Source of the DNA: an uncultured Veillonella sp.
GTDB taxonomy: Bacteria; Bacillota; Negativicutes; Veillonellales; Veillonellaceae
Assembly: GCA_902477915.1 (NCBI GenBank)
Contig: CABSJA010000018.1
Span: 1-38,021 of the forward strand
Direction of reading: 5' to 3'
DNA: 38,021 nucleotides
This document shows positions 17,070 through 25,571 of the stretch, piece after piece. A program made the translations under genes and the position numbers. The notes beneath the pieces were generated by a model that worked only from the letters and a program-made list of their open reading frames with translations, made no database searches and was not told where the DNA came from. How positions within the stretch are numbered: position 1 is the first letter of the stretch; each line of letters starts with the position of its first letter.

Positions 17070-18170
17070 TTAATAATCTTTAAGTAATGAAATAGCGATT
17101 TCTGCATTGCGTTGAGAGTTTAAACGCAATCCTTCAATACAATCATAAGAGGATTGATACTCTTCTCTGGAATTTAAGAGCTTATGACATCGCTGATATA
17201 GCGCCTCTTCTCTAAGATGTGTCATTGTTCCTATTGGTTCCTGACCGATCATATGTAAGAAGCTTGTAATTTTAGGATCGTAGGAAATACCAATAACAGG
17301 TTTCCCCATTAAAGAGCTAAATACTAGAGCATGAAGACGTATACCAATCATTAGATCCACATTCCCCGATAAGGATACTTGTTCCTCTGTAGAGAATGGG
17401 CCTTCAAGAACAATAGCCCCCTTTGGCATATAACTAGCGATAATTTTAGCTTCTTTTGTATCCTCTGGATGAGACATAGGAATAAAAATAATTTCTACCT
17501 CATCTTGCTCTTGTAATCGGCTCAACACATTGGCTAATGATTCACGATATTCTGTATCATCTTTCCAACTACGAACAGCAACACCAATTCGTTTTGGATT
17601 CTCTATAGATTTAGGTAGTTTAGATGTATAGCCTTCTAAAATACGTTTACCAATAGACAAATCTGCCGGTTGCATAGCCAAAACAGCATCAGCTGTAACC
17701 TCTACATCTTCAATTCCTAAGGACTCTAATTCAGATTTTGAAATAGAATCACGAACTGTAATGGTATCCACAAATCGCAATATAAAGCTAACAGCTCTTC
17801 GTGTAGAGGGACGATTTAAAGGCCCAATACCTTGAGAGTAAAGCATTACCTTTTTTCCCATCATTTTAGCTAAAGCCATAATACTTAAATAGTAATATGT
17901 ATTACGAATACTTGTAGCATCTTGTAAAAGACTGCCTCCACCACTGATCACTAAATCAGAATTGGCAATTGCCTTTAAAATACCAAATGCGGAAAATGTC
18001 CCCACTGCATGAATGTTATGTTTTTTGCTTGTCTCTGTAGGATTACCAGAAATAACCGTAATATGCGCATCTGCTTCCTCTTTGCGAATGGCATCGATAA
18101 TGGCACAAAGCATTGCTTCATCGCCAGCATTACCAAAACCATAATAACCAGAGATAACAATATTACTCAT
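17070..18170 (-). CDS. csaB: Polysaccharide pyruvyl transferase CsaB
   Basis: About 366 residues of the polysaccharide pyruvyl transferase family, a GT-B-like fold. The N-terminus SGYYGFGNAGDEAML and the later SGGGSLLQDATS, YSQGIGPLN and IGIRLHALVFSS are CsaB hallmarks. CsaB adds pyruvate ketals to secondary cell-wall polysaccharides, which in Bacillus are the anchor for SLH domains. The ATG at 18168-18170 is favoured: GGGAGG lies 6 nt before it, whereas the upstream TTG abuts that site. It overlaps the DUF5693 gene by 8 bp. In a diderm Negativicute the acceptor polymer is not known from this window. Confidence 0.88.
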   Translation of the reverse strand: MSNIVISGYYGFGNAGDEAMLCAIIDAIRKEEADAHITVISGNPTETSKKHNIHAVGTFSAFGILKAIANSDLVISGGGSLLQDATSIRNTYYYLSIMALAKMMGKKVMLYSQGIGPLNRPSTRRAVSFILRFVDTITVRDSISKSELESLGIEDVEVTADAVLAMQPADLSIGKRILEGYTSKLPKSIENPKRIGVAVRSWKDDTEYRESLANVLSRLQEQDEVEIIFIPMSHPEDTKEAKIIASYMPKGAIVLEGPFSTEEQVSLSGNVDLMIGIRLHALVFSSLMGKPVIGISYDPKITSFLHMIGQEPIGTMTHLREEALYQRCHKLLNSREEYQSSYDCIEGLRLNSQRNAEIAISLLKDY

Positions 18171-20205
18171 GGTCAACCTCCCGCGCTTGGAACCATTGTG
18201 TTACGTACATCATGAAACGTACAGCAATGATAAGAAGCAAACCTAAGAGAGCACCAATTAATAAACCATCATATCCACGCATAATAGACATGAATACAGG
18301 AGTTCTAATATGACAGAATGTTTCAACCATTGAAGCTATGCCGATAACACCTGCAATAGTTAATAAGAAATGGATTACTGTAGGCCATTTACGTAAGAAT
18401 GCAAACGTAGCCAACATTAATGCTGGGTGACCAATAATGAACTCTTTTTCTCTAGGTCTTGCATACAATGTATTTTCAAGGAAACGACGAAGCATAAGTT
18501 CAAATCCTGGTACAGGAACACCTGCTGTATGACCACTGCGGCCAACAAATACCCATGCCACGCCACCAAGAGCAGCCATTACAAAGAATACGTAAAATTT
18601 AACATCCATTGTTAAGAATTCAACTACAAATTTCTTTGCTTCTTCTTTAGAGTTAATCATACGACCTTTCCACAAAGGGAAACGTTGTAAGTACGCGATG
18701 ATCACCAATACAATTGGAAGTACAAATGTTAACTTAACACCTCTAAAGATAGCAAATTCCATAAAGAATTTCGTATTTCCTAATAAAGATGCAATATACA
18801 TACCGCCAATAGCCGCAAATAATGCAGCAATTACGAGATAAAGCACTGCTAATACGGTAGATTTAATAGCACCTAATGGACGAGCTCCATCATAACGACG
18901 CCATTCCTCCATCAAGCGAATCATGGCACCTACAGGAGCCATAATAGCACTAGATAAAGCCCAGATTTGAGTAATCAATGTACCACTTGTAATGATGAAT
19001 AATACTACAGATACAAGGGAAATGCCAAAGAATGCTACCAATTGTGTATGTTTACGCATTGGAACTAACATTTGAGCAACATAAACGAATAGCGCAATAG
19101 CACCAATCATTGTGATGACTACTAATAAAGGATTTGGCGTATAAGGAGGATAAATATCAGCAGGACCGAATTCATAACCTTTAGTAGATAATTTTTCAGT
19201 GGTCATCCCAATATAGTTAATAGTTGTTTGTAATACTGTTTCATTGTTTACACCTGTTTCATACATAGGGAATAAGTTAAAACGAATATTACGTTCAATA
19301 TCACTAATATAGAATCGTTGAGCTGCTTCTTCTGGAGTGATTTTCTTTAATTCATCCTTAGCAATTGTATATACACGGCCCACACTATAATTATCTTTAG
19401 CAGCCATTTCCAAGAAACCTTGTTGTGGCTCATATTGAAGTTGGTTAACGGCTTCAATACCAACTAGAGGAATATGATTCTTATGTAATAGTTCTAATGT
19501 TTCATCCGTTAAATTAGGAGCTCCTAGGGCCTCTTTACCAGCAAAGATCATGCCTGTTACATGTGGAATTCCTTCAAGACGCTTAAACACATATTGGAGG
19601 TCATCTGATGTTACATTTCTATAGTTTGTAGGACGAACTATAACATTAAATCCACGATTAGCAACTTCTTGAGCTTGTAGCTTGGAAATACCAAGATTCA
19701 TTTTTAGATAGCTATCAGCGGTAGCACCATATAATTCAAGGACCGGACCAATACTAGTATTAAGCTCTTTAACTTTATCTTTACCAATACGATGATATAA
19801 GTCTTCACGAATTTCTTTATAGTAACCTTCTTTACCAGAAATTAATGCTACATAGGTTGCACCATGTTTAACGGATGCCCCATTAACACGGACTGCATCC
19901 ATCTCTTCGGAGCTTAACACCTTAACTTGACCAGCATCCTTAGCTTTTTCTAAGGTACGATCATAAATGGCGAATGCTGTTACACCTGCATTACGAAGTG
20001 CATCAAAAGCCTCTTGTTGACTACGCTTTTCAAAGGCATTAGCTCTTAGAACAGCATCATAATCTACGATATTTTCAATATGATTTTGAGATTTTTCAAT
20101 CTGATGGCGTTCAAATACCAAATATAAAGAGGATACAAGTCCCACGATAATACAGAGTATTAGAATCCAAGAGTACTTACTTTTTTGTGTATTCCGATGA
20201 TTCAC
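18163..20205 (-). CDS. DUF5693 family polytopic membrane protein
   Basis: A 680-residue membrane protein. An N-terminal signal anchor (about 12-32) is followed by a large extracytoplasmic domain (about 35-355), then roughly eight to nine hydrophobic segments to the C-terminus. The soluble part repeatedly reads like a glycosidase or deacetylase-like barrel (for example GVTAFAIYDRTLEKAKDAG), matching proteins annotated DUF5693. No catalytic role is established to my knowledge. It overlaps csaB by 8 bp, and this pairing suggests a role in export or polymerisation of the pyruvylated polymer, which is inference. GTG start with AAAGGA 6 nt upstream. Confidence 0.75.
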   Translation of the reverse strand: MNHRNTQKSKYSWILILCIIVGLVSSLYLVFERHQIEKSQNHIENIVDYDAVLRANAFEKRSQQEAFDALRNAGVTAFAIYDRTLEKAKDAGQVKVLSSEEMDAVRVNGASVKHGATYVALISGKEGYYKEIREDLYHRIGKDKVKELNTSIGPVLELYGATADSYLKMNLGISKLQAQEVANRGFNVIVRPTNYRNVTSDDLQYVFKRLEGIPHVTGMIFAGKEALGAPNLTDETLELLHKNHIPLVGIEAVNQLQYEPQQGFLEMAAKDNYSVGRVYTIAKDELKKITPEEAAQRFYISDIERNIRFNLFPMYETGVNNETVLQTTINYIGMTTEKLSTKGYEFGPADIYPPYTPNPLLVVITMIGAIALFVYVAQMLVPMRKHTQLVAFFGISLVSVVLFIITSGTLITQIWALSSAIMAPVGAMIRLMEEWRRYDGARPLGAIKSTVLAVLYLVIAALFAAIGGMYIASLLGNTKFFMEFAIFRGVKLTFVLPIVLVIIAYLQRFPLWKGRMINSKEEAKKFVVEFLTMDVKFYVFFVMAALGGVAWVFVGRSGHTAGVPVPGFELMLRRFLENTLYARPREKEFIIGHPALMLATFAFLRKWPTVIHFLLTIAGVIGIASMVETFCHIRTPVFMSIMRGYDGLLIGALLGLLLIIAVRFMMYVTQWFQAREVDHE

Positions 20206-20217
20206 GATAAATCCTTT

Positions 20218-20913
20218 CTAGTTAAGTACAGGTTTAACTTTGATGTGAATTTCACCATTATCAACAGTTAAGCTTTCAGCTTTCACAGGAATTGGGAAGT
20301 TATTAAAGTTATAAACTTCTGTAGCCTCTAATACATTAGATGTCAAACCTGGGATAGTAGCACCATTAATGGTGAACTTTTTAGGTGCGAATAGTAAAGT
20401 ATTATCCTTTAATTCTAAGTTGCCATCTAATCTAACAGAACCTTTAAATACCATGCCAACATTCATATTACCAGTTAAGCTGATGTTATCTTTATTGATG
20501 TTTACTTTTACATCTTGAATTTCACTACCAGCTTGAGTGCTTAAGAATTTAGCCAAATCTTCATTAGTCACAGTACCTTCGATACTAGAACTACCTACAC
20601 TTACTACATCAATTTCTTGGCTAGCCAATAATGAAATTGGATTTACAAGAATTTGTGTTGCATCATAATTGAAGTTTGCAAAGTTTAATTTACCAAGTTT
20701 TACATCATCTAAAGAACCATATACATGATCAGCTTCACCATAGAGTAATTTAAATCCTGGTTGAGACTCAACATTTACTGTTTGAGAAGATGGTTTTAGT
20801 GAATCATTTAACTGTTTTTCAATACGGGAACTAATATAAGAAGGTAATAAAAATTGAGTTGCTGCTGCTAAAGCAATAATCAGCACTAATAGGAATAGTA
20901 AAAACTTTTTCAT
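20218..20913 (-). CDS. DUF2993 (LmeA-like) secreted or anchored protein
   Basis: A 231-residue protein with an N-terminal signal anchor (about 3-22, KFLLFLLVLIIALAAA) and a domain dominated by alternating beta-strand patterns (for example DAKVNVN-like repeats and ISLTGNMNVGMVFKG). This fits the DUF2993/LmeA family, lipid-binding proteins outside the inner membrane; mycobacterial LmeA acts in lipomannan assembly. Its function here is unknown. It is placed between prfB (8 nt) and the DUF5693-csaB pair, so an envelope role is reasonable. Ribosome site AGGAG lies before ATG. Confidence 0.72.
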   Translation of the reverse strand: MKKFLLFLLVLIIALAAATQFLLPSYISSRIEKQLNDSLKPSSQTVNVESQPGFKLLYGEADHVYGSLDDVKLGKLNFANFNYDATQILVNPISLLASQEIDVVSVGSSSIEGTVTNEDLAKFLSTQAGSEIQDVKVNINKDNISLTGNMNVGMVFKGSVRLDGNLELKDNTLLFAPKKFTINGATIPGLTSNVLEATEVYNFNNFPIPVKAESLTVDNGEIHIKVKPVLN

Positions 20914-20921
20914 AAGAACTC

Positions 20922-22029
20922 CTAAATTGTTAAATTCGCTTCTTTTTTCAAGAAACCTTCCATAAATTGATCTAAATTACCATCCATAACGGATTGTACA
21001 TTCCCTGTTTCAACCCCTGTGCGATGATCCTTAACGAGATTATATGGGTGGAATACATACGACCGAATTTGACTACCCCATTCAATCGCTTGATAGGTAC
21101 CACCAATTTGCTCTTTAAGTTCTGCTTGTTTTTCTAATTCTAATTCAAATAATTTGGCGCGCAATAATCGTAATGCTTGTTCCCTATTTTGCATTTGAGA
21201 ACGTTGAGTTTGACACTGAACTACGATACCTGTTGGCCTATGCGTCATACGTACAGCAGAATCTGTTTTATTGATATGCTGACCACCAGCACCACTAGCT
21301 CGGTATGTATCTACCTGTACATCTTTCATATCAATATTGATTTCTACTGTATCATCGATTTCTGGCATTACATCAACAGCAGCAAAGGATGTATGACGAC
21401 GTGCAGCAGCATCAAATGGTGAAATACGCACTAGACGATGTACACCTTTTTCAGATTTCAAATAACCAAAAGCATTTTCACCTTTAATTAAAAATGTAGC
21501 AGATTTTGTACCTGCCTCATCACCGGGTTGTTCATCCATCAATTCAATAGAGAATCCTGCTTTTTCAGCCCAACGTAAATACATGCGAATCAGCATGGAG
21601 CACCAATCTTGAGCCTCTGTGCCACCTGCACCAGCATGGAATGTTAAAATCGCATTATTAGCATCATATTCACCACTAAGCAATAAAAGAACTTCTTGTT
21701 TTTCTACAGTTTCTTCTATTTGTTGAACATAATCCTTGATTTCACCTTCCAAAGAACGATCATCTTCCTCTATTGCCATCTCAAGCATTACATTAGCATC
21801 TTCAATATCACTAACAAGTTGTTTATAGCTTTCTACAGCATTTTTCAATTGTGTGGCTTCTTGAGAAATCTCACGAGCCTTGTCTGGGTCATCCCAAAAT
21901 GTAGGGTCGCTCATTTGCACATCGAGTGTAAAGATTCGATCTTCTTTCTGAGCAATGTTAAAGTGAATCCCTCATTCCATAAATACGTTCTTCTAGATTA
22001 GAAATAATAGGTTTTAAATCTTCTAACAA
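20922..22029 (-). CDS. prfB: Peptide chain release factor 2 (PrfB), made by +1 programmed frameshift
   Basis: Full-length RF2 of 368 residues is obtained only if ribosomes shift +1. Translation likely begins at TTG 22027-22029, after GGTGGTGA, and reads LEDLKPIISNLEERIYGMRDSL. It then meets an in-frame TAA at 21958-21960. After slippage on CTT it continues NIAQKEDRIFTLD into the main frame. The tripeptide SPF (in RISPFDAAARR) is the RF2-type stop-recognition motif, and GGQ (in ASGAGGQHINKTDS) is the catalytic motif. RF2 releases peptides at UGA and UAA. A start inside the main frame near 21920 would lose the N-terminal helices and is unlikely. Confidence 0.93.
21957..21972 (-). promoter_or_regulatory. 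RF2 +1 frameshift site with UAA stop
   Basis: On the minus strand the codons are AGG GAT TCA CTT TAA C. They have the same phase and spacing as the classical site AGG GGG UAU CUU UGA C: a Shine-Dalgarno-like AGGGA followed by the slippery CTT and a stop codon with a C after it. The stop here is TAA rather than the usual TGA. The next frame gives AAC ATT GCT, matching the RF2 continuation. Confidence 0.85.
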
Positions 22030-22092
22030 TTTATGTTCACCACCTTTAACTTATTAGCTTATTACATCGATAAACTATCACCTTAATAAAAT

Positions 22093-22142
22093 AGAAAAAT
22101 GGCCGTTGCCCAGAAGGAAATCCCATTGAGCAACGTGCCATT
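22093..22142 (-). terminator. Rho-independent terminator of secA
   Basis: On the minus strand, AATGGC-A-CGTTGC (22130-22142) pairs with GCAACG-GCCATT (22098-22109), with a single bulged base and further pairing inside. TTTTCTAT follows. It begins 8 nt after the secA stop codon and precedes prfB, so prfB should have its own promoter, which I could not identify with confidence. Confidence 0.8.
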
Positions 22143-22150
22143 CACAAATC

Positions 22151-24586
22151 TTAATCTATGTTTTGTGGCTCCAACACATCTTCATGATGGGGTTGTGCAC
22201 CTTCTAAGTGGTCAACTGGTTCTTCAATTTCTTGAATCAATTGTGCACGAATTTTGTACAACGCCATGATTGTTTCATCTTGGATAGCAGCAATCATGTT
22301 TTGGAACATATCAAAGGCTTCAAATTTATATTCCACCAATGGATTTTTTTGGCCATATGCACGAAGACCGATACCTTCACGCAACATATCCATATTATCC
22401 AAATGTTCCATCCATTTGTTATCAACAACGCGCAACATAATAGCCTTTTCAAGCTGGCCAAACATAGCATCACCAAGCATATCAACGCGATCTTGATACT
22501 CAGCATGAGCAATTTCAAGCAAGCGTTCTAATAATTCTTGACGACTATATTCTTCCATATCTTGAGGAGTCATAATATCTTCGGTTAAGAAATATTGACT
22601 CAAGTGCTTGTAGAGACCTTCGTAATCCCATTCTTCTGGATATAATTTCTCATCTGCATAAGCATCTACAGATTCAGTAACAAGTTTATCAATCATTTCA
22701 TTGATTGTGTCACGTAAGGACTCATTACGTAAAATACGACGACGTTGTTCGTATAATACTTCACGTTGTTGATTCATAACATCATCATACTCGAGTACAT
22801 ATTTACGAATATTATAGTTATGATCTTCTACTTTCTTTTGAGCACGTTCAATAGATTTAGTAATCAAAGAATGCTCAATAGGCTCATCCTCTTCCATGCC
22901 AAGTTTATCCATGATGCCTGTAATATTGTCAGCACCAAAGATACGCATCAAATCATCTTCTAAAGATAAGAAGAATTGAGAGGAACCTGGGTCACCTTGA
23001 CGACCAGCACGACCACGCAACTGATTATCGATACGGCGACTTTCATGACGTTCAGTACCTAAGATGGCCAAGCCACCTAATTCAGGTACACCTTCACCTA
23101 ATGTAATATCAGTACCACGACCTGCCATGTTTGTAGCAATTGTTACCATGCCCATTTGACCAGCATTGGCAACAATTTCAGCTTCTTTTTCATGATGTTT
23201 AGCATTCAATACTTTATGTGGTACGCCTGCACGTAATAACATATCTGAAAGCTCTTCAGATTGTGTAATGGATGTAGTACCAATCAAAATAGGTTGACCA
23301 GTTTGATGGCGTTCTACTGCATTACGTACTACGGCACGATATTTAGCAGCCTTAGTTTTAAAGATTTGATCTGGCAAATCTACACGGGCTAATGGTTTAT
23401 TTGGAGGAATAGGCAATACTTCCAAACCGTAAATATCGATGAATTCTTTTTCTTCAGTTTTAGCTGTACCAGTCATACCAGCAAGCTTTTTATACATACG
23501 GAAATAGTTTTGGAATGTAATGGAAGCCAATGTTTGACTTTCACGTTCAACCTTCAAGCCTTCTTTAGCTTCGATAGCTTGATGTAAGCCATCAGAATAA
23601 CGACGACCAAACATCAAACGACCTGTAAATTCATCGACGATAACAACTTCACCATCTTTAACTACGTAATCAGTATCGCGATGCATCATAGCATAAGCAC
23701 GTAGAGATGCGCCAAGTAGATGGTTTAACTCGATGTTTTCTGCATCATACAAGTTTTCAACACCAAGCATTTTTTCGACTTTTGCGATACCAGAATCAGT
23801 AGGTGCAATAGTCTTTTGTTTTTCATCAATTGTATAATCTTCATCTTTTACAAGATGAGGAACAATTTTAGCTAACTTGTAGTAATTATCTGTGGAACGT
23901 TGACCAGGACCAGAAATAATTAATGGAGTTCTCGCTTCATCGATAAGAATAGAGTCAACTTCATCGACAATTGCGTAATTCAATGGACGTTGTACCATTT
24001 GAGATACATCGGATACCATGTTATCGCGCAAATAATCAAAACCAAACTCATTATTTGTACCATATGTAATATCACATGCATATGCTTCTTTACGTTGGTT
24101 ATAATCGAGATTAGCAACAATAAGACCTGTAGAAAGGCCTAAGAAGTTATATAAACGACCCATTTGTTCACTATCGCGAGTAGCCAAATAATCATTTACT
24201 GTAACAACATGTACACCATTACCTGTCAAAGCATTTAGATATACTGGCAATGTAGCAACTAATGTTTTACCTTCACCAGTACGCATTTCCGCGATATTGC
24301 CTCTATGAAGGCAAATACCACCGATCAACTGTACATCAAAATGACGCATGCCTAACACGCGTTTAGATGCTTCGCGAACTACAGCAAATGCTTCTGGTAA
24401 AATGTCGTCTAACGTTTCCCCTTTTTGCAAACGACGTTTAAACTCATCGGTTTTTGCTACTAAGTTAGCATCACTTAATTTAACATAATTCGGTTCAATT
24501 TCATTAATATGATCAGCAATAGCACGCATTTTTTTGATTTCTTTTGCGTTATTATTGCCTAATAGCCTTTGTAAAAAGCTTAACAA
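22151..24586 (-). CDS. secA: Preprotein translocase ATPase SecA
   Basis: About 811 residues. Visible are the DEAD-type motor with MRTGEGKT (Walker A), DEVDSILIDEARTPLIISGP (Walker B and start of the cross-linking domain), TSITQSEELSDML, and NMAGRGTDI with RGRAGRQGDPG. The C-terminus ends in an acidic, histidine-containing tail, PHHEDVLEPQNID, without the zinc-binding SEC-C motif. SecA drives export through SecYEG. The start is taken as TTG at 24584-24586, preceded by GAGGAGTGA; an ATG 24 nt upstream overlaps that ribosome site. It has its own strong promoter and terminator. Confidence 0.96.
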   Translation of the reverse strand: MLSFLQRLLGNNNAKEIKKMRAIADHINEIEPNYVKLSDANLVAKTDEFKRRLQKGETLDDILPEAFAVVREASKRVLGMRHFDVQLIGGICLHRGNIAEMRTGEGKTLVATLPVYLNALTGNGVHVVTVNDYLATRDSEQMGRLYNFLGLSTGLIVANLDYNQRKEAYACDITYGTNNEFGFDYLRDNMVSDVSQMVQRPLNYAIVDEVDSILIDEARTPLIISGPGQRSTDNYYKLAKIVPHLVKDEDYTIDEKQKTIAPTDSGIAKVEKMLGVENLYDAENIELNHLLGASLRAYAMMHRDTDYVVKDGEVVIVDEFTGRLMFGRRYSDGLHQAIEAKEGLKVERESQTLASITFQNYFRMYKKLAGMTGTAKTEEKEFIDIYGLEVLPIPPNKPLARVDLPDQIFKTKAAKYRAVVRNAVERHQTGQPILIGTTSITQSEELSDMLLRAGVPHKVLNAKHHEKEAEIVANAGQMGMVTIATNMAGRGTDITLGEGVPELGGLAILGTERHESRRIDNQLRGRAGRQGDPGSSQFFLSLEDDLMRIFGADNITGIMDKLGMEEDEPIEHSLITKSIERAQKKVEDHNYNIRKYVLEYDDVMNQQREVLYEQRRRILRNESLRDTINEMIDKLVTESVDAYADEKLYPEEWDYEGLYKHLSQYFLTEDIMTPQDMEEYSRQELLERLLEIAHAEYQDRVDMLGDAMFGQLEKAIMLRVVDNKWMEHLDNMDMLREGIGLRAYGQKNPLVEYKFEAFDMFQNMIAAIQDETIMALYKIRAQLIQEIEEPVDHLEGAQPHHEDVLEPQNID

Positions 24587-24632
24587 ACAAATCACTCCTC
24601 TATAGGACATCTTACATTATTTTATCTAATTT

Positions 24633-24661
24633 ATTATAACGAAAATGCCTTGAATAGTCAA
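24633..24661 (-). promoter_or_regulatory. Sigma-70-type promoter of secA
   Basis: On the minus strand, -35 TTGACT (24656-24661) and -10 TATAAT (24633-24638) are separated by 17 nt. The predicted start is near 24626, giving a leader of about 40 nt to the TTG start of secA. The -35 box is in the loop of a perfect 13-bp inverted repeat (24643-24677), listed separately. Confidence 0.85.
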
Positions 24662-24677
24662 AGAATTCAAGGCATTT
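24643..24677. repeat. Perfect 13-bp inverted repeat around the secA -35 box
   Basis: The arms AAATGCCTTGAAT (24643-24655) and ATTCAAGGCATTT (24665-24677) are exact reverse complements with a 9-nt centre. The centre contains the secA -35 hexamer and one arm fills most of the spacer. It may be an operator. Alternatively it is a second hairpin stopping transcripts from hpf, though the downstream T-run (TTTTC) is short. Confidence 0.7.
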
Positions 24678-24698
24678 CACGATTATTTATAGCATTTT

Positions 24699-24736
24699 AT
24701 AAAAAAGGTGGATGACTCAAAATGGTCATCCACCTT
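24699..24736 (-). terminator. Rho-independent terminator of hpf
   Basis: On the minus strand GGTGGATGAC pairs perfectly with GTCATCCACC around an 8-nt loop, extended by AA/TT, and six T residues follow (24701-24706). It lies about 65 nt after the hpf stop codon and isolates hpf from secA. Confidence 0.92.
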
Positions 24737-24745
24737 GATATAATA

Positions 24746-24794
24746 ATCGGCTGATTTAAAAAGTAGAAAGGAGTTAGGATTATTGTCAGCCGAT
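24746..24794. repeat. 9-bp inverted repeat in the hpf 3' untranslated region
   Basis: ATCGGCTGA (24746-24754) and TCAGCCGAT (24786-24794) are exact reverse complements with a 31-nt spacer, between the hpf stop codon and its terminator. On the plus strand the spacer contains AAAGGAG. Role unknown. Confidence 0.5.
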
Positions 24795-24802
24795 ATTATA
24801 GG

Positions 24803-25330
24803 TTATTGTAATTCTGGCTCAATCAAACCATAGAATCCATCATGTCTACGATATACTACGTTCATTGCTTCTGTTTCAGCATTGAAGAACATAAAGAAGT
24901 CATGACCAATAAGATTCATTTGTAATATAGCTTCTTCTACATCCATAGGACGTACTGCAAAATGTTTCCGTTTTACAACTTCGATAGTTTCCTCTTCTAC
25001 AGGAGCTGCTAAAGCTTCAGGATGGAAAGCTTCTTGTTTTTTGAAGCGTTTTGCTAAACGAGTTTTATGTTTATGGATTTGACGTACGATCTTGTCTATT
25101 ACTAAATCAATAGCTGCATACATATCATCGTTTGTTTCTACACCGCGAAGAACAATCTTATCAACGAAACATGTAAGTTCAACAGTAGATTTATCTTTTA
25201 CAACGGATAAAACCGCTTGTGCATCTAACTCATCATCGAAGTAACGAGTTAATTTGCTTAATCTTTTTTCGATGTATGCTCTTAGAGCATCTGTCACTTC
25301 AATGTTTTTACCTCTGATTGCTACTTTCAT
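24803..25330 (-). CDS. hpf: Long-form ribosome hibernation promoting factor HPF
   Basis: A 175-residue protein with the N-terminal S30AE/YfiA domain (about 1-100; VTDALRAYIEKRLSKLTRYFDDE) that sits in the mRNA channel. A linker is followed by the C-terminal dimerisation domain (about 118-175; VVKRKHFAVRPMDVEEAILQMNLIGHDFFMFFN). The long form makes 100S disomes in stationary phase. It is monocistronic: a cspA terminator lies upstream and its own terminator downstream. Ribosome site AAAGGGTG lies before ATG. The leader holds a hairpin (25358-25400), and no clear promoter is seen. Confidence 0.96.
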   Translation of the reverse strand: MKVAIRGKNIEVTDALRAYIEKRLSKLTRYFDDELDAQAVLSVVKDKSTVELTCFVDKIVLRGVETNDDMYAAIDLVIDKIVRQIHKHKTRLAKRFKKQEAFHPEALAAPVEEETIEVVKRKHFAVRPMDVEEAILQMNLIGHDFFMFFNAETEAMNVVYRRHDGFYGLIEPELQ

Positions 25331-25357
25331 AAGTCAACACCCTTTCTAAAAATCATC

Positions 25358-25400
25358 CACGAGATACGAGTGTGTAGTAATTTTTTACTTATCTCTCGTG
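25358..25400 (-). promoter_or_regulatory. Hairpin in the hpf leader
   Basis: CACGAGAGATA and TATCTCGTG pair with a 2-nt bulge, and inside them AGTAA and TTACT pair across a short T/A-rich loop, making one long stem 28 nt before the hpf start codon. On the minus strand it is followed after 5 nt by TTTTT, so it could act as an attenuator, an mRNA stabiliser or a site for a regulator. Confidence 0.4.
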
Positions 25401-25502
25401 TTATATTTAGTATTTCTACATCAAGGTATAAAACTCCTCTTTTTTTCAAAAGAATTTTTATATTTTTTGCAGAATTATAAATATTATTTCCAGTAACAAT
25501 CG

Positions 25503-25534
25503 AAAAACTCCAATATCATGCGATATCGGAGTTT
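25503..25534 (-). terminator. Rho-independent terminator of the cold-shock gene
   Basis: On the minus strand AAACTCCGATATC pairs with GATATTGGAGTTT (one G-U pair) around a GCAT tetraloop, followed by TTTTT. It lies about 38 nt after the stop codon of the cold-shock gene. Confidence 0.9.
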
Positions 25535-25571
25535 CTTTATATGTTGCTTTTATGTATTTTTTGGTATGTTA

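Noticed and set aside
20922..21920. prfB as a 332-residue protein starting at the GTG near 21920
   Set aside because: It would lack the conserved N-terminal helices, while the upstream short frame plus the frameshift site restores normal RF2 length and sequence.
24783..24833. Plus-strand 16-codon frame (TTG start) after AAAGGAG, antisense to the end of hpf
   Set aside because: The spacing to the ribosome site is good, but it is very short, has a TTG start, and no -35 box accompanies the TATAAT at 24739.
25400..25502. Promoter for hpf from TTGTTA and TATAAT near 25470-25500
   Set aside because: The spacing is only 14 nt and no other pair in the leader has 16-18 nt spacing, so no promoter is called.
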